A stretch of DNA of 63,203 bases from a virus. The notes under the pieces were generated by a model that was given only the letters and a program-made list of their open reading frames with translations, did no database searches and was not told the origin of the DNA. The stretch is taken from positions 1 to 63,203 of the IMG/VR virus record IMGVR_UViG_3300043436_001856; one strand, 5' to 3'. How positions within the stretch are numbered: the stretch's first letter is position 1; each line of letters begins with the position of its first letter. Shown piece after piece: positions 31,326-39,443 of the stretch. A program made the position numbers and the translations under genes.

Positions 31326-31407
31326 TCTTTTTTTCTTTTGCCAAATAAACTTTAAGCTTATTTTGGTTTTTAATGTTTACTTGTTTACTCATATTTTAGC
31401 AACAACC
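31252..31407. repeat. 156-bp block identical at both unit junctions
   Basis: This stretch is A-end plus B-start. The reciprocal B-end plus A-start (63085-63113 joined to 1-127) is identical over all 156 bases. The first differing bases are 31251 on the left and 31408 on the right. It contains the complete 42-codon gene and the overlapping start of the terminator-like gene. It is the point where the two units exchange. Confidence 0.9.
31264..31392 (-). CDS. Small basic protein overlapping the tail terminator-like gene (42 aa)
   Basis: The start ATG at 31392 lies four bases after the connector stop, in a TAAAATATG context typical of starts here. The frame runs 42 codons and ends inside the next gene. 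The protein is very basic, with KNQNKLKVYLAKEKKND and a DNDRKRPRTN end. It is identical in both units, partly because its last 62 bases are double-coded. Unknown function. A nucleic-acid or capsid-binding peptide is possible. Confidence 0.5.
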   Translation of the reverse strand: MSKQVNIKNQNKLKVYLAKEKKNDIKPNSQRTDNDRKRPRTN

Positions 31408-31992
31408 GATATTACCCTGATACCTTTCTTCAAAAGACTTTTTACTTTTGCCGTCCCAACCGTCACCGCAACAACCATTGTCGCCCAACCACATTGAAAC
31501 CGTGTACCCTTCGTTGTCAGGTTTAATTGAATCAATGCCTGAACCAAAGTTTAAGTAATTTGGATATGAAGCGTTGTTTTGTTTTAAGTATTTAATAAGT
31601 CTTTGTTTGTAGAATTCAGCGCGCGCGCGGTATCTATTCGCCACGTCAATCATATCCTGCATTGAAGGGGATTCCTGATTTTCGCCTGTTTTTCTTATTA
31701 ACCCTTTATTGTAAAACTGATATGATAAACCTTGCGGTAATTCAGACATAACATAATAAATCAAACAATCCACAATGTAATCGTCCAATAATGTCGTCTG
31801 TAATGCAGTAAATGCGTTTGCTTCAACTGCGTCCTGTAATTCATTGTAAAGTGCTGAACCTAAAGCCGGCAAAATATACATATCCTGCGCGGTTTTAATT
31901 TCAGGCAAAACCAATTTTTCGTCCACGTTTGCGTGTAAGCCGGTTCTGTCCTTTATTGACTGTACTGATATAAATAACGTGTTTTTGCTCAT
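31396..31992 (-). CDS. Head-tail connector-like protein (unit B)
   Basis: This is the 198-residue counterpart of 116-712. The few changes include IANRYQA to VANRYRA and the C-terminal GKSKKSFEE. The Cys-rich DNGCCGDGWDG segment and the final GCC are unchanged. Its stop lies four bases before the small basic gene. Confidence 0.6.
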   Translation of the reverse strand: MSKNTLFISVQSIKDRTGLHANVDEKLVLPEIKTAQDMYILPALGSALYNELQDAVEANAFTALQTTLLDDYIVDCLIYYVMSELPQGLSYQFYNKGLIRKTGENQESPSMQDMIDVANRYRARAEFYKQRLIKYLKQNNASYPNYLNFGSGIDSIKPDNEGYTVSMWLGDNGCCGDGWDGKSKKSFEERYQGNIGCC

Positions 31993-31993
31993 T

Positions 31994-33790
31994 TTATTTT
32001 CGTGTTACTATGTTTGAAACCCATTGGTGTCTGCAACTTGGTTCGTGTTCGTTAGTTCCCGGCTTTGTGTACCAACCGCCACCCCTATCCCAAACAGAAT
32101 ATCCAAGTCGTGCGCTTATTTGTTCAATTTCAGAACGTGAATACATTTTATTTGCATCTAATAAAGCAACACAAAACGGGCGGCTTGTTTTTTTGTCCGT
32201 ATTATTGAACCCTTGCTTCCATTCGTAAGAATAACGAATTAATAATTCCTTTGTTGTCGGCTGAACCTTAACCAATATTTCATTCAATGGCTGCGTAAGC
32301 GTATGTTCAACAATTATGTTTTCGTCAATACCTTCGCCAATTGCGTATTCATTAACCTGAACGTAACCGTTTTCAACCAATGTTTTAATTACTAAATTGA
32401 TTGTGTCAACGTTCTGATCAAGTGTTGTCGCCAATACTTCAGGCGTTATTCTTTTGTCCTTTGCGATCAAATCCAATACGTTTGCCTGTAATTGACTTAC
32501 GTCTGCAAACATTTGGTATTCTGAATCGTCGTTAAAGCGTGTTTTTTGCTTCCAAACATTGAAGCCGTCCTTTGCTTCGCCAAACTCATAAAAGGCGCTG
32601 AAATCGTCTTTAAACTGCGCTGATTGTACAACCGGAACTGTATCTTCAGGTGCTTCGTATTTAGACATATCAATTCCCGCCTTTTCAAGTAACCATTCTT
32701 TAGGCGCAATTTCCTTCAATAAGTTTTCTGTGAACTCAAATCCAATTGGTTCTGTTGGTATAATAGTCAATTCAGGATTTTGTACGCCTCTGAATTTAGC
32801 CAACATATTAAACACCCCTTCAAGGTGCATTTGCTTACTATTTACGTAAGTATTTTTAAATATTTCGTAACCGTCGCGCATTTCAGAACGTGAACCTAAT
32901 TTTCCCGCTTCTGCAATACCGAATATTGACGGCGTTGTAATTTGGTGACCTGAAAATATATTAGTCTGAATTAAAGAATCCACGCGACCAAAGTCTTCTT
33001 TTGTAATATCTGAAGCGCCTAAATCGTCAATAATTGGTTTACGTTGGCTATCGTTTACAAATGCCAAAATAAACTTTTTACCGTCTGATCCGCTAAACCT
33101 ATTTGAAAAACGCTTTTCAATATTGCGCTTTTCTTCGTCTGAAGGTTCGCCGTTAGGTAATGTAATTAATTTAGACGCTGAAAACCCTGTTTGCGCATTT
33201 CCCAAAACGTGCTTACTAATTTCAATATCTGATTCGATATAATTTAATGCACCAAAGTAGCCGGGCAGGCTATAAATACCCATATTCGGGCGGTATTCCT
33301 TAACATATAGAATTTGCTTACCAACAGGGTTTGCAGGGTTAAATGCAGCGTAAACAGTTTGTTTTTCGTTTCTGTCCTTCCAATCTTCTTTGTACCAAAA
33401 CTGTGTATTGTCTTTATTTGTTCTAATCTTTGTGTAATCCAAATGCCAAATTTCAGCCAATTGTTTTGTAACTGACCAAATAATTTCCAAGTAATACCCA
33501 CCAAACAATTCCGCGTCCAAACTCACCTTCCTTGTAATTTCATCCAAAGATTCCATTCTGTTAACCTTCTGAATAAAGTTTTCAGCTTCAGGACTTCCCT
33601 TCCAACCGTTTGCGGTTATGTAATGCACCTTGCTTTTAACAATGGCGTTATGTTTAGCCGACTTATTGAATAAGTCAACCAAATAATTAGGGTAATCGTT
33701 GCGGTCGCCGTACTGAATATACCCTTCACCCTTCTTTTCTTTGAATTCAGGTTGACGCGCTTCTGCAAATGTTAATACTCGTAAATCCAT
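31994..33790 (-). CDS. Portal protein with C-terminal fusion (unit B)
   Basis: This is the 598-residue counterpart of 714-2510, the same length. Both the portal core and the C-terminal extension are kept, including SRPFCVALLDA, RGGGWY and SCRHQWV. Changes cluster on likely surface positions, for example TEHEP-type loop residues near the end (GTNEHEP against GTDKHEP). Confidence 0.85.
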   Translation of the reverse strand: MDLRVLTFAEARQPEFKEKKGEGYIQYGDRNDYPNYLVDLFNKSAKHNAIVKSKVHYITANGWKGSPEAENFIQKVNRMESLDEITRKVSLDAELFGGYYLEIIWSVTKQLAEIWHLDYTKIRTNKDNTQFWYKEDWKDRNEKQTVYAAFNPANPVGKQILYVKEYRPNMGIYSLPGYFGALNYIESDIEISKHVLGNAQTGFSASKLITLPNGEPSDEEKRNIEKRFSNRFSGSDGKKFILAFVNDSQRKPIIDDLGASDITKEDFGRVDSLIQTNIFSGHQITTPSIFGIAEAGKLGSRSEMRDGYEIFKNTYVNSKQMHLEGVFNMLAKFRGVQNPELTIIPTEPIGFEFTENLLKEIAPKEWLLEKAGIDMSKYEAPEDTVPVVQSAQFKDDFSAFYEFGEAKDGFNVWKQKTRFNDDSEYQMFADVSQLQANVLDLIAKDKRITPEVLATTLDQNVDTINLVIKTLVENGYVQVNEYAIGEGIDENIIVEHTLTQPLNEILVKVQPTTKELLIRYSYEWKQGFNNTDKKTSRPFCVALLDANKMYSRSEIEQISARLGYSVWDRGGGWYTKPGTNEHEPSCRHQWVSNIVTRK

Positions 33791-34164
33791 TATTGTCTGA
33801 TTGTGTAAGTGTCTGTTGTTTGATATTCCGTAAATTCAAAAGGCGTTCCAACCAATTCCATTATCCCCGATTCAACCATATTTAAGCCGGTCGGGTTGGT
33901 ATTGCTTGTACTTGTTTGCTCGTAAATTTCATAATCATATTGACCATTTAACGCAGTTCCAAAGTACGTGTTCGTCACAATGCTAAATTCATTGTAACGG
34001 TCTTTGTATTGGCTTATATCCGTAGCGTTTAACTTAACAAACTTTACTTCTGTGTTCGCGCTTCTATTCGTGAAAACAAATAAGTAATTTGGGTTTGTCA
34101 ATAACTGTTTTTCAGTTAGTGTTAAAATTATGCTTTGGGTTGCGCCCTTCGTTAACCTAATCAT
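33790..34164 (-). CDS. Conserved structural protein, unknown role (unit B, 124 aa)
   Basis: Counterpart of 2510-2884. The start at 34164 (MIRLTKGATQ) is at the same distance from the operator-like repeats as in A, about 60 bases, and the first 40 residues are identical. Differences include FVKLNATDIS and TNTYFGTALN. Confidence 0.6.
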   Translation of the reverse strand: MIRLTKGATQSIILTLTEKQLLTNPNYLFVFTNRSANTEVKFVKLNATDISQYKDRYNEFSIVTNTYFGTALNGQYDYEIYEQTSTSNTNPTGLNMVESGIMELVGTPFEFTEYQTTDTYTIRQ

Positions 34165-34224
34165 ATACGTATATATAGCAGGAAATGCAATTTGTTGCAT
34201 ATAGGGGACAAATAAGCCTAATAT

Positions 34225-34276
34225 GTAAAGCTTTTACTTTACTTTATGCCAATTTTAGTAAAGTTTTGCCTTTACT
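34225..34276. promoter_or_regulatory. Paired inverted repeats GTAAAG-N6-CTTTAC (unit B)
   Basis: GTAAAG (34225-34230) with CTTTAC (34237-34242), and AGTAAAG (34257-34263) with CTTTACT (34270-34276). Centres are again 33 bp apart. The 6-bp spacers are CTTTTA and TTTTGC, compared with TTTTGC and TTTTTG in unit A, so arms and spacing are selected rather than the spacers. Confidence 0.65.
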
Positions 34277-34285
34277 TTGTGACAT

Positions 34286-34318
34286 AAAAAAACCGCCGAA
34301 CCAATTAAGGAACGGCGG
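34286..34318 (-). terminator. Intrinsic terminator after the tail tube-like gene (unit B)
   Basis: The outer stem CCGCCG / CGGCGG is as in A and is followed by a run of seven T on the minus strand. The inner bases next to the loop are CC paired with GG, against CG paired with CG in A. Confidence 0.85.
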
Positions 34319-34347
34319 CAAACCTATAAACCTATTGAAAAACAAAC

Positions 34348-34866
34348 CTATCCTGCGGTTGTTAAGGCGTCTGCAACAACTGAAGAAACGCTTGGTGCTA
34401 ACGCAGGTTCTGAACCTGTGAAAGTTAAAGTGAATCCGCTTCTGTCACCTTGCGCAGTACCTGTTGAAGCTGCATTTGCAGTCAAATCAATACCGCGTGT
34501 TTTTCCTAAATACCAATAGATACCGTTGCTATCTTTTACAACTGCAACTAAAGAATTTTGCGCTAACAACAACAATTCGTTGCGTGTGTTAGTCTGCATT
34601 TTGTTAAGGACAATCTGAAGTTCTTGACCGTAGAAAACAGTTCCGTTTGCAACAGAAGCGTTTAATGTTTGGTTGAACATTGAAGTATCTTTTACTAATT
34701 CGTATTTCCAAAAACGTTTGCCTGTTGCCTTAGTCAAAGCGGTAATTACACCACTTGCTTCAGTTGTAGAACTTACGTTTGCGGCTTCAGTAAAATAAAC
34801 TTCAACGATTCCGCCTAAACTGTCACGGCAATCTAAAGTATATCCTTGTGTTAAAGCACAACTCAT
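34348..34866 (-). CDS. Probable major tail tube protein (unit B)
   Basis: The 172-residue counterpart of 3071-3592 begins MSCALTQGYT. The LGKTRGID and GFTLTFTGSEP segments are kept, and only the last few residues differ (VADALTTAG). It is bracketed by terminators on both sides, as in A. Confidence 0.5.
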   Translation of the reverse strand: MSCALTQGYTLDCRDSLGGIVEVYFTEAANVSSTTEASGVITALTKATGKRFWKYELVKDTSMFNQTLNASVANGTVFYGQELQIVLNKMQTNTRNELLLLAQNSLVAVVKDSNGIYWYLGKTRGIDLTANAASTGTAQGDRSGFTLTFTGSEPALAPSVSSVVADALTTAG

Positions 34867-34889
34867 TGTTAATAATTTAAATAATTTTT

Positions 34890-34915
34890 AAAAAAGGGGG
34901 GATATTTCACCCCCC
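34890..34915 (-). terminator. Intrinsic terminator after the capsid gene (unit B)
   Basis: GGGGGG-N8-CCCCCC on the minus strand with the same 8-nt loop as in A, followed by TTTTTT. This is a stronger terminator than the A version because of the better U-tract. Confidence 0.85.
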
Positions 34916-34921
34916 GAATAA

Positions 34922-35875
34922 TTAAGCCAATACGAATTTCACTACTTCGTCAGGGAATGCGATATTCACACCCATTTTGAATTCAGAAACAAAACGTACT
35001 TGGTCAGCTTCTTTAGCGTAGAAAATTTCAAACTTTTCTTCTTCGTTCAACAAGTCTGTAGCTAAGAACAAGTTGCTTAAACGAGCAGCGTAAACTTTGT
35101 TAGTTCCGTTTAATCCTGCAACTGCAATTACCTTGATCATTGTACCCGGTAAAACAAACTCACCGTCTGCCTTCGCGTCAACTGAATAATGGAAACTGTT
35201 TGCGTTCTTTAACGCGATTGTGTAAGTTCTGAAAGTGTCCTGACCACAGAAAATTGTCATATCTTCAGCAGCAACAACTTTAGCAGGAATAGCCTGATAA
35301 ACGCCGTCGAAGATTGAAATTACGTTAGCAGCAGTAATTGAACTCAATGGTGCGCCTGAAATGTAAGTTGAAGCGTTAGCAGCAACAACACCTGAAGCAG
35401 CGCCGATTAATTTCACTAAACCGTCAAACTTGTTTAAGTTAACGTTTACGCTATCTGTGTCACCTTGCCAAATAGAAGTTTCTAATTGTGCAGCGATTGT
35501 TTTTGCCTTTTTGTCTGCAAATTCTTGCTCAAAAGGAATAGAATCGTACATTGAACCGGTAGGTAATGCCTTTTGTAAATACTTTGCTTCTAAGTCTTTA
35601 GGACATAAAGCTTCGTTTACTTTGATTTTACCAACAGTCACAGTTCTTTGAGTGAAAGTAGTTGAACCTGATGCAGTAAATCCGCAGCTACCACCGCTTT
35701 GGAAAATTGCGTCTGTGTCCATAATATTGATCGTTTCAGAAGACTTTACGCCTACCATAACGTTACCCGCGCTTTTAATTAAAGAAGCGGTTTTTGCTCC
35801 TAATACAGAAGAAGTAACCAATAAGGCTGCGTTTTCTTCAGTATAGTTTGCCAATGCTGATACATTAAATCCCAT
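34922..35875 (-). CDS. Major capsid protein (unit B)
   Basis: This is the 317-residue counterpart of 3649-4602 with no length change and few substitutions, for example FLATDLLNEE and MGVNIAFPDEVVKF near the C-terminus. Such conservation beside a divergent fibre tip is expected if the shell is shared and host range evolves. Confidence 0.8.
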   Translation of the reverse strand: MGFNVSALANYTEENAALLVTSSVLGAKTASLIKSAGNVMVGVKSSETINIMDTDAIFQSGGSCGFTASGSTTFTQRTVTVGKIKVNEALCPKDLEAKYLQKALPTGSMYDSIPFEQEFADKKAKTIAAQLETSIWQGDTDSVNVNLNKFDGLVKLIGAASGVVAANASTYISGAPLSSITAANVISIFDGVYQAIPAKVVAAEDMTIFCGQDTFRTYTIALKNANSFHYSVDAKADGEFVLPGTMIKVIAVAGLNGTNKVYAARLSNLFLATDLLNEEEKFEIFYAKEADQVRFVSEFKMGVNIAFPDEVVKFVLA

Positions 35876-35880
35876 TGTTA

Positions 35881-36495
35881 TTAATTTTTAGTGTTTAAAA
35901 TTGCGTTTCTATATTTGCTCAATCTTTCTTCCTTAATATCTTTGTTAGATACAAATTCAGAAAATCCGTTTGGCTTTTGAATTGGGTCTGCGCTTGGTGT
36001 ATTTGAAAGTGCTTCTATTAATTCAGCTACCTGTGCAAATCCTTGCTTAACTTTATTTTCTAATTCCAAAACTTTTAATTCAGCCGCTTCTTTAGCTTCA
36101 ACCAATTCAGCAAATTTTGCTTCAAATTGTTCTGCCATTTCAGCCAACTTTTTGTCTTCTTCTTTAGAAGCTTCAACTTCAGTGTCAACCACCGGTGTAA
36201 CTTCTTCAACTTTAGCTTCAATTTCGATAATGATACCGTTTTCGTCCAAAGTAATTTCTGTGCCGTCCATTAATTCGTGGTCGCCCGCCGGTGCATTTGT
36301 ACCGTCAGCCAACTTTACTGAACCGCCAATTTCTAAAGCTGAAATTTCAACCTTAGTACCGTCCATTAAAGAATATTCTGCCATTTCCACCTTAGTTTCT
36401 TCAACCATTGGTGCAACTTCAGCTTCAACTTCAACAGGCGCAACATTGTCTTCGAACAATGCCTTAATCTTTAAAATCGCTTCCTGTGCGTTCAT
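35881..36495 (-). CDS. Scaffold-like acidic protein with DGT repeats (unit B)
   Basis: The 204-residue counterpart of 4615-5223. The LMDGT and LADGT repeat region is kept, with PAGDHELMDG replacing PMGEHELMDG. The C-terminus RNAILNTKN is two residues longer. Coiled-coil residues are nearly unchanged. Confidence 0.6.
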   Translation of the reverse strand: MNAQEAILKIKALFEDNVAPVEVEAEVAPMVEETKVEMAEYSLMDGTKVEISALEIGGSVKLADGTNAPAGDHELMDGTEITLDENGIIIEIEAKVEEVTPVVDTEVEASKEEDKKLAEMAEQFEAKFAELVEAKEAAELKVLELENKVKQGFAQVAELIEALSNTPSADPIQKPNGFSEFVSNKDIKEERLSKYRNAILNTKN

Positions 36496-36532
36496 ACTTT
36501 TTTTATTATATAGTTAAAAAATAAAATGTTTA

Positions 36533-37126
36533 TCACTTAACCTGTGACAATATTTTTTGGATCTCCTCAACCATTGAAGCAACCTTATTTACTTCACGTG
36601 GTTTGTAGTTAAATAAACCTTCAACGCTAAACCCGGCAATGTCGCCGTTTTTAACCTTTGTCCAAGCTTCTTCGTTGTCAACAATCATTGATCCGAACCA
36701 ACTTCCAACCGGTGCGTCTTCAAATCCTTTCATTGGCATAATACCACGCGAAGGGTCTGAAATAAAGCTTTCAAATAATGTAACGCCTTCAAATTGTTGG
36801 TTTGAATCGTGCATTAAATTGACGTTACTTTGAAAACCCTTCTTAAAAAACTTCTGTACAATTTTAAGAATAGTGTCCGCACTAAAAGCAACATAATAAT
36901 CGCCGTATGTGCTATCGCTGCGAAAAATAGGAGTGTCAGCCAACATAATAGCACCACTAATAATGCGACGGTCTTCATTTGCAATTTCAAATTTTTGGGT
37001 TTTATTAAATGCATTCCAATTCTTTTGGATTGCCGGACGGTCAACCAATGCAATAAAATCAACCTGTGCGTCGTCGTTTATGTCTTCTGTAATATCCAAC
37101 ATAAAAATTGGTAAATCTGTATTCAT
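36533..37126 (-). CDS. XkdF-like prohead protease (unit B)
   Basis: The 197-residue counterpart of 5258-5854, lacking the last Trp. VDFIALVDRPAI, VNLMHDSN and GFSVEGLF are all kept. Substitutions such as FSADTIL against FSKDTIL are conservative for the fold. Confidence 0.7.
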   Translation of the reverse strand: MNTDLPIFMLDITEDINDDAQVDFIALVDRPAIQKNWNAFNKTQKFEIANEDRRIISGAIMLADTPIFRSDSTYGDYYVAFSADTILKIVQKFFKKGFQSNVNLMHDSNQQFEGVTLFESFISDPSRGIMPMKGFEDAPVGSWFGSMIVDNEEAWTKVKNGDIAGFSVEGLFNYKPREVNKVASMVEEIQKILSQVK

Positions 37127-37160
37127 AGTACTAAATAGTTTAAATTTTAATATTTATCGT

Positions 37161-39443
37161 TTATTCAAATGTTGCTCTGTTCTGTATTTCCGCTTCGCGT
37201 CTTTGAGAATCTGAAATGTCGCGTTCAACAACGTATGCACGGACTGCGCCACCGCCACCGCCGCCACCTGTTGCACCACCACCGCCGCCACCGCCTAAGT
37301 CAGGCGTTCCGCCACCACCTAAAGACGGCATTGCGCCACCACCTGTTGAAGGTGCGCCCGGCGAAGGAATGTCAACAAATCCGGGTTCAGCCGATCCGCC
37401 CGGAATTTCAGGCGCTTTAACCGCTAAAATGGCTTTAACGTTCTTTAAACCCGCAGCAATCGCAGCCGCCGCAGCAACCGCACCCAAAACCGGACCGACA
37501 ATTGGAATACCAGCTAAAGACTTAAATGCCGCAGTTGCCGACATATATGTATCAATAGTCGTTGCAGCAATTGCAGCCGCTTTACCCGCAACCGTATGTT
37601 CACCAATAGCCTTTGCAGCGTTCTTTAATGTAGCGCTAATCTTTTGTGCATTTTCTGCCCTTGCCGCCGCTTCTTTTTTGCTAATTTCAACCCTTGCGTC
37701 GCTTAATTCCTTTTCAGTTTTGGTATATGCGTCGGAATCAATTTTACCTTCTTTGTATAGCTTTTTATTTAATGCTAAAGCGTCGTCAACGCCTTGTTTC
37801 CTTGCTTCGTATGAAAGGTTTTCATTATTAACAATAGAATCTAAACGCGCCTGTTCTTTTTCATCCGCTTCTTTTACATATTTAGCGTCAATTTCAGCAA
37901 CTTCAGCGCCATATTTTTCGCGTAATGCGGCAACCATTAACCCCTTCTGTTCTTCTGTATAATCCGCGTTGTCAAGTACCTTTTTTGTTTCAGCAACTAA
38001 AGCTTCGTCCAATGCGGCAACTTCCTTTTCTTTGCCTTCCTTGAATTTAGCAATACGTGCTTCTGATAATGTTTGTTGTAATTCTTCTTCAAACTTTTTA
38101 TCATTTTCAGCGCGCTTTTCTTTTATCTTATCGTCAATTTCCTTTACTTCTAATTGATAAGCTTCTTCTGTTGCCTTCTTTAATTCGTTCTTTGTTTTTG
38201 TGTCAACCTTTAAAGCGTCAATTTCAGTAATACGGGCATTCATATTTATTTCAGCCTGTTTCTTTGCTTTGTCGTCTTCAGAAGTAATTTCAGCCAATGC
38301 CTTTTCATTCTGTAAATCCAAAAGCATTTTGTCAGCCGTCTTTTTATCTTCAATGGCTTGTTTACTTGCTTCGTCGCGTTTCTTTTTAGCATCTTCAGCC
38401 GCCTTTGCCGCTGCGTCTGCGCTTTTTTTATTATAGTCAGCCGTCAAAACCAATTGTTCAGTCTTTAAATCCCTGAATTGCTTTGATTCTTCTTCTGTTA
38501 ATTTGCCTTTTGTTTTTAAGCTTTCACGTAAAGTTGACAATTCGTTTTCAACTCTTTTTTGGCTTAAATCATAAATTTCCTTTTCAGAACCGCCTTGCGC
38601 CTTTAATACTTTAATACGATTTTCAATGTCTTCGTTTGCGCGCTTATTTGCACCTGATAATTTATTTAAATTACGTTCCGCCTCACTTGTAACCCCAATA
38701 AAGTCTGTAAATTGTTCAACCAATTTGCCAACGCCATTTGCTAAAGCGCCTAAAGGACTGCTTTTAATCCATTTTGAAATGGCATCAAAGTTATTTATTA
38801 CCTCACCTAATAAAACAACCAAAGCACCAATACCGGTTGCAACAATTGCGCCTTTTAAAACCTTAAACCCTGTTGAAGTAGTTTCAACCGATACGCCAAA
38901 CGCCTTTTGAACCGCCGCCGCCGTTTTAGTTGCAGCGTTGTTTAATTCCTGAAACGTTGTTGTACTTTTAATTACCGCACCCAATTGTTTGAATGAATCC
39001 ACGCTTTCACCAACCGCCTGTAAACCCTGCGACAATGCCATTGCAGCATTCACCTTCAATAATGCCTTTTCAACGTCTTTATTCTCATTACCAAACAAAG
39101 CCATTGCACCCTGAAGCGCACTAAATCCGCCGGCAACACCTGCCAATGAAGAAGCAACCGCCTTAAACTTTGCATCCGGGTTGAATGCATCCGTCAACGC
39201 CTTCGCGTCGCCAATACGGTCTTTTAAGTCAGCCGCCTTTTTAGCCGCATTAATAGCTTCCTTTGAAGTTGCACCGAACTTGTCAGCCATTAAACCAACT
39301 TCTGCCTGTGCTTCCTTTAGTTGGGTTCTTAAACTTTTAACCGACTTGTCTGTATCCTCAAACGCCTTGTCTAATTTTTGTACGTCTGCGGTCGCCTGCG
39401 CGGTGTCTGTGGTGACCTTTATACCAATAATTTCTTCTGCCAT
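37161..39443 (-). CDS. Tape measure protein (unit B)
   Basis: The 760-residue counterpart of 5889-8225. It lacks one charged repeat unit (A has KKKRDEAIQEEKKKRDEA where B has a single KKKRDEA) and has one MPSLGGGG unit where A has two. The end RAYVVERDISDSQRR is conserved. It may measure a slightly shorter tail than A. Confidence 0.85.
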   Translation of the reverse strand: MAEEIIGIKVTTDTAQATADVQKLDKAFEDTDKSVKSLRTQLKEAQAEVGLMADKFGATSKEAINAAKKAADLKDRIGDAKALTDAFNPDAKFKAVASSLAGVAGGFSALQGAMALFGNENKDVEKALLKVNAAMALSQGLQAVGESVDSFKQLGAVIKSTTTFQELNNAATKTAAAVQKAFGVSVETTSTGFKVLKGAIVATGIGALVVLLGEVINNFDAISKWIKSSPLGALANGVGKLVEQFTDFIGVTSEAERNLNKLSGANKRANEDIENRIKVLKAQGGSEKEIYDLSQKRVENELSTLRESLKTKGKLTEEESKQFRDLKTEQLVLTADYNKKSADAAAKAAEDAKKKRDEASKQAIEDKKTADKMLLDLQNEKALAEITSEDDKAKKQAEINMNARITEIDALKVDTKTKNELKKATEEAYQLEVKEIDDKIKEKRAENDKKFEEELQQTLSEARIAKFKEGKEKEVAALDEALVAETKKVLDNADYTEEQKGLMVAALREKYGAEVAEIDAKYVKEADEKEQARLDSIVNNENLSYEARKQGVDDALALNKKLYKEGKIDSDAYTKTEKELSDARVEISKKEAAARAENAQKISATLKNAAKAIGEHTVAGKAAAIAATTIDTYMSATAAFKSLAGIPIVGPVLGAVAAAAAIAAGLKNVKAILAVKAPEIPGGSAEPGFVDIPSPGAPSTGGGAMPSLGGGGTPDLGGGGGGGATGGGGGGGAVRAYVVERDISDSQRREAEIQNRATFE

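Noticed and set aside
37216-37962. Plus-strand open frame of 248 codons with a proline-rich start
   Set aside because: It mirrors the Gly-rich linker and coiled coil of the tape measure gene. The proline run is only the reverse complement of the glycine codons, and the frame is not kept in unit A.
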